Positions 38,344-47,995 of a stretch of DNA of 59,507 nucleotides are shown here, one piece after another. How positions within the stretch are numbered: the stretch's first letter is position 1; the number at the start of each line of letters is the position of its first letter. A model generated the notes under the pieces. That model saw only the letters and a program-made list of their open reading frames with translations. It searched no databases and was not told the origin of the DNA. Source of the DNA: a virus; IMG/VR virus record IMGVR_UViG_3300022690_002018, positions 1-59,507 of that record; one strand, written 5' to 3'. A program made the position numbers and the translations under genes.

Positions 38344-40070
38344 TACACCGCTCCATGGGCCGCTAAAGGCATCGTTGTTCCAACATCAACATTCGGTGAA
38401 CTGCTACTATGGGTCATCCGATCAATTTGAAGATCACTTTTACTGGTAATACCGATATTGATATTGGCTTCTAACCCTTCACTTAATGCGGGGAAGGCTG
38501 CGGATAATGCCGCTGTCAATGCGTCTACGCCCCCTCCAGGGGAAGTTAATGGAACTGTCCCCATGGGCATAACTGGACCCAATAATTTAGTTGTTGCTAA
38601 TCCAGTTGGCCCTAGCATTTTTGTAGCCAATCCAGTTGGCCCTAGCATTTTTGTAGTCAGCGTTCCCGTTGCATCAAGTGCACCAAAGGCAGGGAACATC
38701 TTTTTCAACCCCTCCCCAATGCTGTTAAAAAATTTCTTAATAGCGTTGCCCTTTGACAGCAACCAATCAAACGATTTAACAATCCATTGCATAGACGCTT
38801 TAATTATCTTAGTAAGCAACGGAAAGTGTTCCTGTGCTGCAGCACTCATTGCATGGAATACCTGTTTTGCTTTATTGGACAACCACGTAAACGCCCCCGC
38901 ACCTTTTAGCCATTGAAAAAGTTTTTTAAACCCCCACGCCAATAAAACAACAGCCCCAACAATTAATATAATAGCTAATAACAAGGGAGCCATAGCAAGT
39001 TCAGTTAAAATGATAGTACCCCTAAACAGAGCAACAATTATTTTTAAAGAAATTAAAGTAATGCGTAATGCAATAGCTGCTTTTCTTAAGAACCACATTG
39101 TACTGGCAGCTATTTTTATTATATTCCCTACAAAACGGATAGCAGTTCCTAATATAAAGGTAGTGACCATCATGGCTAGAAAGCCTGCAATAGCGAAGCC
39201 AATGACTTTAATTAGGGTTCCGTATTTTTCAATATAAGAATCAAAGTTTTTTTCAATCTTCATCACAATATCACGAAATTTAAAAGCAGCATGTGTTAAA
39301 TGAATTTGTTTTGCAACATATTCCCCAGTGACTGCGCTTAAAACTTGAAGGGAATCCCTTACCATCCTAAAAGAACCGGCAATCGAGTGAGCACCTTGTT
39401 CCTGCATCTTAAAGAATGTTCCCCCCTTCGAAGTCATTATAATAATAGCTTTTCTATAGGTTTTGAAATGCACCTGCCCTGCTGCAATCGCCTTCATAGT
39501 TTCTGCTGTTGTTTTCTTTAAAATGCCTCCAAGAACTGAAATGATAGGAGTTGTTTTCATCAACCCTCTCATAAAGATTCTTTGAACTTTATCCCCAGCA
39601 AATATCGCCGCATAATTTCTAGCTAAGGCTTCTACTGTTAGGGACGTACCCGACGTAATATCGGTCAGTCGACTTAACACCCCAGGGATTTGTTCTGCTT
39701 GGCCCTTAACTGCAAGAAAAGACCCCGCTGCCCTTCCTAATTCTAATGTAGTCGCCGCCCCAAATCGTTGAGACAAAGCGGTCAAACTCTTAAACAGTTC
39801 CTCCGCTTTCTTCTTATTTCCGATCATAGTCCGAAAACCAATATTCATAGTTTGAAATTGCGCTGCTGTATGAAATAGTGCTGCACCCAACCCAACAACT
39901 GGCAATGCTACTTTTCTAAAAATTCCACGACTAATACTTTGAAATTTCTCTGCTGTTTCAGATAATTTTTCAAATTTCTTAGTAACTTCAGCGGTTGATT
40001 TAGCAATATTGCGAGCCGTTTGACTGAATTTATCAATTGCTTGGATTATAAATGTTACATCAAAAGCCAT
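38343..40070 (-). CDS. Tail tape measure protein
   Basis: 575 aa. N-terminal coiled region (IAKSTAEVTKKFEKLSETAE), hydrophobic helices in the middle (VIGFAIAGFLAMMVTTFILG and LAMAPLLLAIILIVGAVVLL), a helical tail. Residues about 485-515 repeat KMLGPTGLAT units, matched by a 30-base DNA repeat near 38596-38655. By the usual about 0.15 nm per residue it predicts a tail near 85 nm. Confidence 0.9.
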   Translation of the reverse strand: MAFDVTFIIQAIDKFSQTARNIAKSTAEVTKKFEKLSETAEKFQSISRGIFRKVALPVVGLGAALFHTAAQFQTMNIGFRTMIGNKKKAEELFKSLTALSQRFGAATTLELGRAAGSFLAVKGQAEQIPGVLSRLTDITSGTSLTVEALARNYAAIFAGDKVQRIFMRGLMKTTPIISVLGGILKKTTAETMKAIAAGQVHFKTYRKAIIIMTSKGGTFFKMQEQGAHSIAGSFRMVRDSLQVLSAVTGEYVAKQIHLTHAAFKFRDIVMKIEKNFDSYIEKYGTLIKVIGFAIAGFLAMMVTTFILGTAIRFVGNIIKIAASTMWFLRKAAIALRITLISLKIIVALFRGTIILTELAMAPLLLAIILIVGAVVLLAWGFKKLFQWLKGAGAFTWLSNKAKQVFHAMSAAAQEHFPLLTKIIKASMQWIVKSFDWLLSKGNAIKKFFNSIGEGLKKMFPAFGALDATGTLTTKMLGPTGLATKMLGPTGLATTKLLGPVMPMGTVPLTSPGGGVDALTAALSAAFPALSEGLEANINIGITSKSDLQIDRMTHSSSSPNVDVGTTMPLAAHGAV

Positions 40071-40071
40071 A

Positions 40072-40736
40072 TCACACCTTCATCGCCCGTTGTATTTCGG
40101 CTTCAAATTTATTAGCAAAGGAAATATGTTGCTTTATCTGTGATAAGGACATATTTTGCAAAGTATGATAATCCAACGCACCCTTATAATAGACCATCAG
40201 TCGCGCTATTTGTTCATCTAGCGCGTCGAAAGTTTCTTGAGAACAGAAGTCATCAAAAAAGTTTCACAATACACCCCCATAAAGACCTCTAAGTCTTCAA
40301 TTGAGAGGTTATCGTAATGGGTTGAAGTCAACGCAACACTTCCATCAATCTTTACCAATTCTGAATACCCTGAACCACAAATTAATTCTTTAAATTCTTC
40401 CTGGAATTCGTAAAAGTCCTCGTCACTCGTATAAAGCATTAACATAATTTCTGCACTGGTTATCTTAAGAGGTGCATCTTCCTGCCCATCTTCCTGCCCA
40501 TCTTCTGCCTTTTCTTTAGACTTACTCACTGCTGCTAATCCAGGATTGGTAGCTATTAAAGACTTTCCCATATTCATATAAGCCTTCATTAATACTTGAA
40601 CAAAATGAAGTGTTAATTTCTTCTGTTTAACTGTAGGTCTCGAACACACTAAACGGGTACTTTCTTGTGCAACGTCTTCTTTATCTTTGTACTTTATAGG
40701 ACGATTTAACGTAATCTCTACCGTATCTTGATACAT
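40072..40736 (-). CDS. Tail assembly chaperone frameshift product (G-T type)
   Basis: A -1 frameshift at the slippery heptamer T-TTT-TTG (minus strand, plus positions 40254-40260) near the 3' end of the 40218 gene leads into an otherwise unused frame of 60 codons (DDFCSQETFDALDEQIARLM ... stop at 40072-40074), just before the tape measure gene. Predicted 221-aa product. This reproduces the lambda G/GT and Mu gp41/42 arrangement. The downstream frame has no start codon of its own that suits. Confidence 0.88.
40218..40736 (-). CDS. Tail assembly chaperone, zero-frame product (172 aa)
   Basis: Located between tube and tape measure genes. Starts with VEITLNRPIKYKDKEDVAQE; helical rest ending CETFLMTSVLKKLSTR. 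The short duplication EDGQEDGQED around residue 80 is a DNA repeat. Partner of the frameshift product; both keep the tape measure in order during tail assembly. Confidence 0.85.
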   Translation of the reverse strand: MYQDTVEITLNRPIKYKDKEDVAQESTRLVCSRPTVKQKKLTLHFVQVLMKAYMNMGKSLIATNPGLAAVSKSKEKAEDGQEDGQEDAPLKITSAEIMLMLYTSDEDFYEFQEEFKELICGSGYSELVKIDGSVALTSTHYDNLSIEDLEVFMGVYCETFLMTSVLKKLSTR

Positions 40737-41125
40737 TATGCCGCTGCTCTCCCGTGGAATTCTAACGAAATAGAACCCTCATTTTTAAGATTCACTTCAT
40801 AATTATTAGTCAATGCCATTTGGGCAAAGTTACGGTGTAACTCACTCCCAGGGCCGCCTGTGATTTCAATACGGTTACCATCTCGACTGGTTTTCCAAAT
40901 ACGCGCATTTTCAATATTTTTATCCGTATTATAAACATCAAATTTAACCATACTGAACTTAGTTTCCGCATTATCAAAAAAGACATTTTCCACAGAAGAC
41001 CCGCCAGCAGACTGCGTTTTAACAGATTGCTCGCCAATGCCTTCGTCGTACGAGAGTGAATTGGGAATGATAGCGACTGCTAACCCATTCACTTCAACCT
41101 GGGGATTTGCTAAACCAGTACCCAT
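40736..41125 (-). CDS. Tail tube protein
   Basis: 129 aa. Position between sheath and chaperone genes, size and beta-rich sequence (VEVNGLAVAIIPNSLSYDEG, TKFSMVKFDVYNTDKNIENA, YEVNLKNEGSISLEFHG) fit a Mu-type tube subunit. Overlaps the chaperone gene by one base. Confidence 0.85.
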   Translation of the reverse strand: MGTGLANPQVEVNGLAVAIIPNSLSYDEGIGEQSVKTQSAGGSSVENVFFDNAETKFSMVKFDVYNTDKNIENARIWKTSRDGNRIEITGGPGSELHRNFAQMALTNNYEVNLKNEGSISLEFHGRAAA

Positions 41126-41137
41126 AATATAATCCTC

Positions 41138-42769
41138 TTATCCATTGGTAGAAAACGTAAGTTCAAGTGTGCCAACAATTTCTCGAAGCTGAGTAACGAT
41201 AGGAATCAATGCAAAAATAATCACTTTTCCAGCTTCTAAATCTAATGTGACTGTAAGATTGTCTTTAAAAAACTTGGTTGCCCTTTCGCCCAATTGGGTA
41301 AGAACAAACTCAGGGCCAGCTAAATCCCGATATAACCCTCCTATAAACGCCTTGATAGAAGATACATTGGCTTGATTTCGATTTGACACTAAATCACCTT
41401 CTGTCAATCGAGACTGGGCATATCGAGATTTTAAATTATTGAAAAAATATTCCCGAACATTTGACATGGTATCGACGGCATTTAAAAAGAAAAAGGATTT
41501 ATCCGGTTTTCCATTTGTATTCGTTTTATAAAGCGTTACCGCATCTAACGATACTATTTTAGTATCAGCATCGTTATTTTCTAACATACTTAGCCCAACT
41601 TCTTGTAATTCTCTAATTTGTTTATTTTCAAAACCTGCATCTTCTCTAATCACAGGGAGGAGATCAAACGGGGTATTGAAATATGGAAGACTGGCTAATG
41701 CGGGACCGCCAAAATTGTCCAGTGCTCCACTAGTAGAAGTAACAAACTGTGATATATCTGCTCCTTCAGTTAATCGCAATCCTCGAATCGCCCCTATTTG
41801 AGAAGCAATCACATAATCTAATTCAACCAATGCAGACCCTTCTTGCGGTAAAATCCCGGTAGGACCTAATGTCTCCGCATTGGCATAAAGCGATATCACT
41901 CGTGTATCTAAAGATTCACCTTGTATTTTTTGATCTCCGAAACTTTGAGTAAATGAAATAATGGCTTGCCCGTCTCGTATTTCATTATCCGAATTGAAAC
42001 GAGTTTCTAAATCTTCAATCAAGGGTCTCCAACTATCTGCCGGGGTTCCAGTATCCTCATCATACGTTTGAGGCCAAACAATGGTCTGATATCGTTGACG
42101 TGCGATATCTTGAAATATACTCGTAAGATCGGGATTGGCAGTTGTTCCAGCAAAGCCAACAATCTCAACAGTAATTCCAAGAGGAATCTTTATAGTTTGG
42201 ATAGTAATATGTCTTGCCTCATTACCAGTATTAGCACCATTTAGCTCAATTACCCCTAAGCCTATATCGGTAGCAATAATGGGAACCGTTAAATCCGCAT
42301 TGATAAGATTAGGTAAGTTAGCGCCAAAAAAAGAAGCACCAGTAGAGCCTTTGGGCACTGGTAAAGTAAACGTATGGTTCCTTTTTGACCCAATTGCAAC
42401 AATAAATTCTCCATCTTCCGTAGAAGTCCCTAAAAAATTCAGCTCTGCATCTAACGCATCTCCTGCTGCATCCGGCAACACAAACGCATCAAAACGGGTA
42501 ACAGGGTTTACTAATCGAGCTTCCCGTAGCATAGCTGTAATAATAGAACGAGGACCATATAGAATACTATTTCCCTTTTCATCATCGGGAACGTTATTAA
42601 CAAGTTTTCCAGCCGTTGCAGGGTCAAACGTTCCAGCAGGATTACCGCTACCTACCGTTCCACCGTTCTTTATCATTTGTCCTACAAATAATATTTTTTG
42701 AGGTGTATTAGATACTCGCGTTCTCGCAGGGATAATATCTAGATTTATTTTAGGAGAACTAAATGTCAT
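41138..42769 (-). CDS. Contractile tail sheath protein, copy 3
   Basis: 543 aa. Mu gpL-like sheath features: VSNTPQKILFVGQMI, FDAFVLPD, IARQRYQTIVWPQTYD, MSNVREYFFNNLKSRYAQSR and the C-terminal FFKDNLTVTLDLEAGKVIIF. Very similar in N- and C-terminal parts to copies 1 and 2, more divergent in the middle (about 100-330). Sits next to the tube gene, the canonical place. Confidence 0.92.
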   Translation of the reverse strand: MTFSSPKINLDIIPARTRVSNTPQKILFVGQMIKNGGTVGSGNPAGTFDPATAGKLVNNVPDDEKGNSILYGPRSIITAMLREARLVNPVTRFDAFVLPDAAGDALDAELNFLGTSTEDGEFIVAIGSKRNHTFTLPVPKGSTGASFFGANLPNLINADLTVPIIATDIGLGVIELNGANTGNEARHITIQTIKIPLGITVEIVGFAGTTANPDLTSIFQDIARQRYQTIVWPQTYDEDTGTPADSWRPLIEDLETRFNSDNEIRDGQAIISFTQSFGDQKIQGESLDTRVISLYANAETLGPTGILPQEGSALVELDYVIASQIGAIRGLRLTEGADISQFVTSTSGALDNFGGPALASLPYFNTPFDLLPVIREDAGFENKQIRELQEVGLSMLENNDADTKIVSLDAVTLYKTNTNGKPDKSFFFLNAVDTMSNVREYFFNNLKSRYAQSRLTEGDLVSNRNQANVSSIKAFIGGLYRDLAGPEFVLTQLGERATKFFKDNLTVTLDLEAGKVIIFALIPIVTQLREIVGTLELTFSTNG

Positions 42770-42831
42770 TTTTTTAAACCATCTATTCTAATTTAAAGAT
42801 TAACTAAACCAATACTCATAATGTAATCCCC

Positions 42832-44460
42832 TTATCCATCGATAGCAAACGTAAGTTGTAATTCGCCAACAATTTCACGAAGCTGAGTAACAATAAGAAC
42901 CAAAGCAAAAATAGTCACTTTTCCAGCTTCTAAATCTAATGTGACTGTAAGATTGTCTTTAAAAAACTTGGTTGCCCTTTCGCCCAGTTGAGTAAGGACA
43001 AATTCAGAACCGGCTAAATCCTGATATAGACCACCCATGAACGCTTTAATAGAGGGTTCGTTGGCTTGATTACGACCTGTTGCTAAATCACCTTCTGTTA
43101 ATCGAGACTGAGCATATCTAGATTTTAAATTATTGAAAAAATATTCCCGAACATTTGACATGGTATCGACGGCATTTAAAAATAAAAATGATTTATCGGG
43201 ATTGCCAGTCGCATTTGTTTTGTAAAGTGTGAGTGCATCTAAAGATACTATTTTAGTTTCAGTATCATTATTTTCCAGTATACTTAGCCCAACTGCTTGT
43301 AAGTCTTTAATCTCAATATCTATAAATCCTTCATCTTCTCTAATCACAGGAAGAAGATCAAAAGGCGTATTAAAATAAGGAAGACTCGCTGATGCAGGGC
43401 CGCCAAAATTGTCCAGTGCCCCATTAGAAGCGTTAACAAATCTTGAAATATCCGCTCCTTCGGTTAAGCGCAATGCTCGAATCGCCCCAATCTGGGAAGC
43501 AATGACATAATCTAATTCAACCAATGCAGACCCTTCTTGGGGCAACAAGCCGCTAGGACTCTGAGTCACTGCATTAGCATAAAGTGATAACACTCTGGTA
43601 TCTAAAACTTCAGCTTGTGTTAGTTGCGCCCCAGCAGGTCTGGTAAATGAAATTATCCCTTGCCCATCGCGTATCCCATCATCCGAATTAAAACGCTTTT
43701 CTAAATCCCTAATCAACGGAATCCAACTGTTTTCCACTGTTACCAAATCTTCATCATAGGTTTGAGGCCAAACAATCGTCTGATATCGTTGACGTTCAAT
43801 GGCCGGAAATACAAATCCAAGAACAGGGTCACCCGTTGTGCCGGAAAAGAAATTAATTAAAACGTTAATCCCAGGGGGAATTTTTATGGTTTGAATCGTA
43901 ACATGCCCTGTTTCAAAACCCGTATTAGCTCCCTCTAACTGAATTACCCCGGGGCCACTACTTATAGCCTTGAGTGGAACCGTTAAATCTGCATTGATAA
44001 GAGAGGGTAAATTATCAGTAAAAAACCCATCACCAGAACCCTCGGGTACTGCTAAAGTGAAGGTATGATTCCTTTTTGATCCAAGGGCAACAATAAATTC
44101 TCCATCTTCTGTAGAGGTTCCTGTAAACGTTATGTCTGCGAATAAAACACCTCCCCCTGCATCTGGCAACACAAAAGCATCAAAACGAGTAATAGGATTC
44201 ACTTTACGACCTTCACGTAGCATCGCCGCAATAATTGAACGCGGGCCATATAGAATATTATTTGCTTTTTCATCATCAGGCACATTGGCAACAAGTTTCC
44301 CCTCCGTCCCAGGATCAAACGTTCCAGCAGGATTGCCACTGCTTATAGTTCCGCTGAACTTTATCATTTGACCTACAAACAGTATTTTTTGAGGCGTATT
44401 AGAGACTCGCGTTCCCCCAGGAACAATATTAAGACTTATTTTAGGAGAGGTAAACGTCAT
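42832..44460 (-). CDS. Contractile tail sheath protein, copy 2
   Basis: 542 aa, same architecture as copy 3 (PGGTRVSNTPQKILFVGQMI, RYQTIVWPQTYDEDLVTVEN, MSNVREYFFNNLKSRYAQSR). The last about 120 codons differ little from the other copies at DNA level. Intact; ATG start. Confidence 0.92.
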   Translation of the reverse strand: MTFTSPKISLNIVPGGTRVSNTPQKILFVGQMIKFSGTISSGNPAGTFDPGTEGKLVANVPDDEKANNILYGPRSIIAAMLREGRKVNPITRFDAFVLPDAGGGVLFADITFTGTSTEDGEFIVALGSKRNHTFTLAVPEGSGDGFFTDNLPSLINADLTVPLKAISSGPGVIQLEGANTGFETGHVTIQTIKIPPGINVLINFFSGTTGDPVLGFVFPAIERQRYQTIVWPQTYDEDLVTVENSWIPLIRDLEKRFNSDDGIRDGQGIISFTRPAGAQLTQAEVLDTRVLSLYANAVTQSPSGLLPQEGSALVELDYVIASQIGAIRALRLTEGADISRFVNASNGALDNFGGPASASLPYFNTPFDLLPVIREDEGFIDIEIKDLQAVGLSILENNDTETKIVSLDALTLYKTNATGNPDKSFLFLNAVDTMSNVREYFFNNLKSRYAQSRLTEGDLATGRNQANEPSIKAFMGGLYQDLAGSEFVLTQLGERATKFFKDNLTVTLDLEAGKVTIFALVLIVTQLREIVGELQLTFAIDG

Positions 44461-44475
44461 TTTTTAAATCCTATG

Positions 44476-46116
44476 TTAACCATTAACTGAAAATGAAAGT
44501 TGTAATTCGCCAACAATTTCTCGAAGCTGAGTAACGATAGGAATCAATGCAAAAATAATCACTTTTCCAGCTTCTAAATCCAGGGTTACTTCTAAGTTGT
44601 CTTTAAAAAACTTGGTTGCATTTTCGCCCAATTGAGTAAGGACAAATTCAGAACCGGCTAAATCCTGATATAGACCGCTCATGAACGCTTTAATAGAGCG
44701 TTCATTGGCTTGATTTCTATCACGAATTAAATCACCTTCTGTCAATCGAGACTGGGCATATCGAGATTTTAAATTATTGAAAAAATATTCCCGAACATTT
44801 GACATGGTATCGACAGCATTTAAAAAGAAAAAAGATTTATCGGGATTGCCAGTCGCATTTGTTTTGTAAAGTGTTTCAGCATCTAACGATACTATTTTAG
44901 TATCAGCATCGTTATTTTCTAACATACTTAGCCCAACCGCTTGTAAGTCTTTAATCTCAATATTAGAAAAGCCATTCTCAATAATCACAGGAAGAAGATC
45001 AAAAGGCGTATTAAAATAAGGAAGACTGGCTAATGCGGGACCACCAAAATTGTCCAGTGCACCGCTGGTAGAAGTAACAAATCGTGAAATGTCAGCTCCT
45101 TCAGTTAGGCGCAATCCTCGAATTGCCCCAATCTGAGAAGCGATGACATAATTTAATTCCGCAATCGCAGAACTGATTTGTGGTAAAGGTAGACCAGGGT
45201 TAAATACAAACCTATTTGCATATATCGAAATAACCCGAGTATCCAATGCCTGCGCTTGAGCTGTATGATCCGCCACACTTAAAGTAAGGCTAATAATCCC
45301 CTGACCGTCTAAAATCACATTATCTAAATTAAATCTGGTTTCTAATTCGTCAATTAATATTTTATAACTCAATTCCTTACTAGAAAGGTTCTGGTCATAT
45401 GTTTCGGGCCATACAATTGTCTGATAGCGTTTATCGCCAATATCCGTAAAAATATTGGTTAAAGTTGGGTTAGTAGGAGTGCCTCCAGGAAGGATATTAG
45501 GTACAGCGGTAACGGCTGTAATCCCTGGAGGAAGTGCAAGAATCTTAATAGTAAGATTTTCTGCTTCAAGCCCTCGATTGGCTGTTAATAAATCTATTTG
45601 TCCTGCCCCAAAATCAGTGGCCACTACAGGAACGGTTAAATCAGCATTTATTAGGGGGGGCAACCCTGCCGAAATTACAGCAACCGAATCACCTTTTAAT
45701 ATATTTAAACTAAACGTATGATTTATTTTAGAACCTATTACTAAAGTAGCCGTACCGTTTTCGGTAGCAGTTCCCGTAAAAAAAGTAACCCTATAAGAAA
45801 AATTTGAATCTACCGTACTGTCTGGCAACACAAACGCATCAATTCGAGTAACCGGATTAACTTTTCTGGCTTCACGTATCATGGCCGCGATAATGGAACG
45901 AGGACCGTATAGTGCATTATTCCCTACTTCATCATCAGGAACGTTAGTGACCAATGTTCCCAAGACCGGATCAAACGTGCCAATGGGATTATTAGTCAAA
46001 TCACTCGCATTGTTTCTAATCATTTGGCCAACCAATAAAACCTTTTGATCGGTATTCTTAATACGACTTCCCGCAGGAATAATATCAATATTTACTTTGG
46101 GAGAACTAAACGTCAC
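44476..46116 (-). CDS. Contractile tail sheath protein, copy 1
   Basis: 546 aa, GTG start at 46116 while copies 2 and 3 use ATG. Most divergent middle (SYKILIDELETRFNLDNVIL, LPGGTPTNPTLTNIFTDIGD), but C-terminal domain nearly the same as the others. Intact, so three sheath isoforms could mix or be used alternatively. Confidence 0.92.
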   Translation of the reverse strand: MTFSSPKVNIDIIPAGSRIKNTDQKVLLVGQMIRNNASDLTNNPIGTFDPVLGTLVTNVPDDEVGNNALYGPRSIIAAMIREARKVNPVTRIDAFVLPDSTVDSNFSYRVTFFTGTATENGTATLVIGSKINHTFSLNILKGDSVAVISAGLPPLINADLTVPVVATDFGAGQIDLLTANRGLEAENLTIKILALPPGITAVTAVPNILPGGTPTNPTLTNIFTDIGDKRYQTIVWPETYDQNLSSKELSYKILIDELETRFNLDNVILDGQGIISLTLSVADHTAQAQALDTRVISIYANRFVFNPGLPLPQISSAIAELNYVIASQIGAIRGLRLTEGADISRFVTSTSGALDNFGGPALASLPYFNTPFDLLPVIIENGFSNIEIKDLQAVGLSMLENNDADTKIVSLDAETLYKTNATGNPDKSFFFLNAVDTMSNVREYFFNNLKSRYAQSRLTEGDLIRDRNQANERSIKAFMSGLYQDLAGSEFVLTQLGENATKFFKDNLEVTLDLEAGKVIIFALIPIVTQLREIVGELQLSFSVNG

Positions 46117-46324
46117 TTTTCGAATCCTTTACCTTTTTTACAGATTTTTTACTATCGGATTTTTCAGGACTAATGAGTTCAACACAATGATCATGCTTGG
46201 AATCTTCAAATCGTCTACGCCAATACGAATCCAAAATATTACCATCACGACTCTTTACCCTAATAACGGAACCTTTTTTATGTCCTCGTAAATTATAATT
46301 CAATTTTAATTGTACTGTTTCCAC
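46106..46324 (-). CDS. DUF2635-like tail protein (72 aa)
   Basis: GTG at 46324 with CGAGG seven bases upstream is taken as start. LKLNYNLRGHKKGSVIRVKS and DGNILDSYWRRRFEDSKHDH match DUF2635 (YWRRRL-D), the small protein between tail terminator and sheath genes in Mu-like phages. The C-terminal tail is lysine/serine rich. Confidence 0.7.
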   Translation of the reverse strand: METVQLKLNYNLRGHKKGSVIRVKSRDGNILDSYWRRRFEDSKHDHCVELISPEKSDSKKSVKKVKDSKSDV

Positions 46325-46349
46325 AATATAACCTCGCGAATAGAATAAC

Positions 46350-47444
46350 TTATAATTGCTCACTATCCAAGTCAACAACCGCTGTCAATTCAGGGCTTAA
46401 ACCATCCGGTGTATCCTGTTTAATATTCAAATCTATTTCCCTAAAGGCAACACTCAACTCAGGCTCTACAATATCACAACTGTTAATATACGCCGTAATT
46501 TCAAACAAATACTGATGCACATAATACGGCCCAGTATACGCTGCTATCCCATCTTCAACAAACGACATCAAGTAAACATTTGTTTCGTTTACCTGAAATA
46601 CAAAATTAACGCCAAGAATCGATTTAAAAATTAAACGTCGAATATCTTGCGCTTCATCTCTTGCACCACGGGCAGCAATTTCATCTTTCGTCGGGAAGAA
46701 TACATATAAGGAATACTGTTCAAACATTTGTTGACGATACTCAATACCTGCTACCGGCGAATAAGTGGTATCATTATCGAACTGACGATTTTTAGTTGTT
46801 GATGTTCTCCCTGGAATGACAAAAAGCCAAAGGTCGTCAGTAAACGGTTGTTTACTATAAGCTGCTATAATGCGATCTATATCAACGCCCCCCGAAATTC
46901 TAAAATTCTTTTTTGCTGAAATAAGTCCGTGCGCGGGGCTAATGGGCGTCCCCACTAAAATATAAGTAAAAGTTGTTGTCGTCGGCACTGAAACCACTAC
47001 AAAAACTCCGTTGTACCCTCGATCTTTTCCATCGAAAACAATAATAGTCCCAGTAGCAGGTGTAACGGGCGTAGTGGCGATTTGATAAGTAAAGGTTTTT
47101 CGATTGGGAACGCTTAGTAAGTCAAATGCACCGTTATACTCCAGCTGATCGGCTCCTTCGATTTCAATTACTTTTTGAAAACCTTCTGTTAAATCATGAT
47201 TTTCAAAAGTAACGCCCGTCACAATATCGTCCACGCGCGTTAAGCTCTCAAGGGTCAATGGGGATAACGCCCCACTAATATGAACGAGATCATTTACTGC
47301 TAATCCGTGATCTACGGTCGTCGTAACGGTAGCCGTTGAGCCACTGCGCGTAATCTCCGTGACAGGAACCGTATCGCTGAACTTATCCGTTAAAATCGGA
47401 AGAACCGCAATAAGTTGATTGATAATAGTAGATACTTTAGCCAT
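46350..47444 (-). CDS. Neck/tail terminator-like protein with two inserted beta domains
   Basis: 364 aa. Core pieces: TIINQLIAVLPILTDKFSDT at the start and a late part with IRRLIFKSILGVNFVFQVNE. Residues about 28-180 hold two copies of an Ig-like unit (GADQLEYNGAFDLLSVPN, FTYQIATTPVTPATG; RGYNGVFVVVSVPTTTTFTY, GTPISPAHG) also present in the baseplate J protein. Position between gp10-like and DUF2635 genes suggests the tail terminator or a neck protein. Confidence 0.65.
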   Translation of the reverse strand: MAKVSTIINQLIAVLPILTDKFSDTVPVTEITRSGSTATVTTTVDHGLAVNDLVHISGALSPLTLESLTRVDDIVTGVTFENHDLTEGFQKVIEIEGADQLEYNGAFDLLSVPNRKTFTYQIATTPVTPATGTIIVFDGKDRGYNGVFVVVSVPTTTTFTYILVGTPISPAHGLISAKKNFRISGGVDIDRIIAAYSKQPFTDDLWLFVIPGRTSTTKNRQFDNDTTYSPVAGIEYRQQMFEQYSLYVFFPTKDEIAARGARDEAQDIRRLIFKSILGVNFVFQVNETNVYLMSFVEDGIAAYTGPYYVHQYLFEITAYINSCDIVEPELSVAFREIDLNIKQDTPDGLSPELTAVVDLDSEQL

Positions 47445-47995
47445 TATTTAACCTTGATACTCATCCCTTCTTTAGTAATAGTCGCCTTTACATTTTGTCC
47501 AATGTACTGCTTATAATAATTCAGTACGACCTTGGTAGACTCCGTAATAGCGGGTTTTAAGTAAGGACGTTTGCCAATTCTAGCTTTCCCTGGACCCGCT
47601 GTTGTCCCGCCCAATTCTAATATACGTGCATAAGATACTTCAAAACCTTTCCAACGCCCCGCCATAACTGGACCCCCTGCACCAAAATGAAGCTGCTGGC
47701 CCTTAACTAGAAAAGATACGGAATCTTTTAATCGCCCCGTAAAGTTTGCGGGAGATTCGCCAATAGCAGACGCTCGATGTCTCCTAAAGGGGCCGGTACG
47801 AGACTCAGGAGGAAATCGCCAATGATAAATACGTCCCGTCTTGGGAGGTTTTAAAATCTTAGTACGCGCCAGTTTGGTAAGATGCACACCTATTAAGTAA
47901 TTAGCATGCCGAATCCCTAACATCGTCGCCTCTGTCAGTTTCTCAATCTGTTTTAATCTTCTCGCACTTCCTGGCGTTAAACCTGTTGGCATCAC
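47444..47995 (-). CDS. HK97 gp10-like tail completion protein
   Basis: 183 aa. Basic protein with LTKLARTKILKPPKTGRIYH, SPANFTGRLKDSVSFLVKGQ, VSYARILELGGTTAGPGKAR and RPYLKPAITESTKVVLNYYK, the pattern of the HK97 gp10 family (tail completion/neck). One-base overlaps with both neighbours. Confidence 0.82.
   Translation of the reverse strand: MMPTGLTPGSARRLKQIEKLTEATMLGIRHANYLIGVHLTKLARTKILKPPKTGRIYHWRFPPESRTGPFRRHRASAIGESPANFTGRLKDSVSFLVKGQQLHFGAGGPVMAGRWKGFEVSYARILELGGTTAGPGKARIGKRPYLKPAITESTKVVLNYYKQYIGQNVKATITKEGMSIKVK

Noticed and set aside
42135-42701. 188-codon plus-strand ORF
   Set aside because: Antisense to sheath copy 3; a similar antisense frame exists in copy 2, as expected from shared codon structure.
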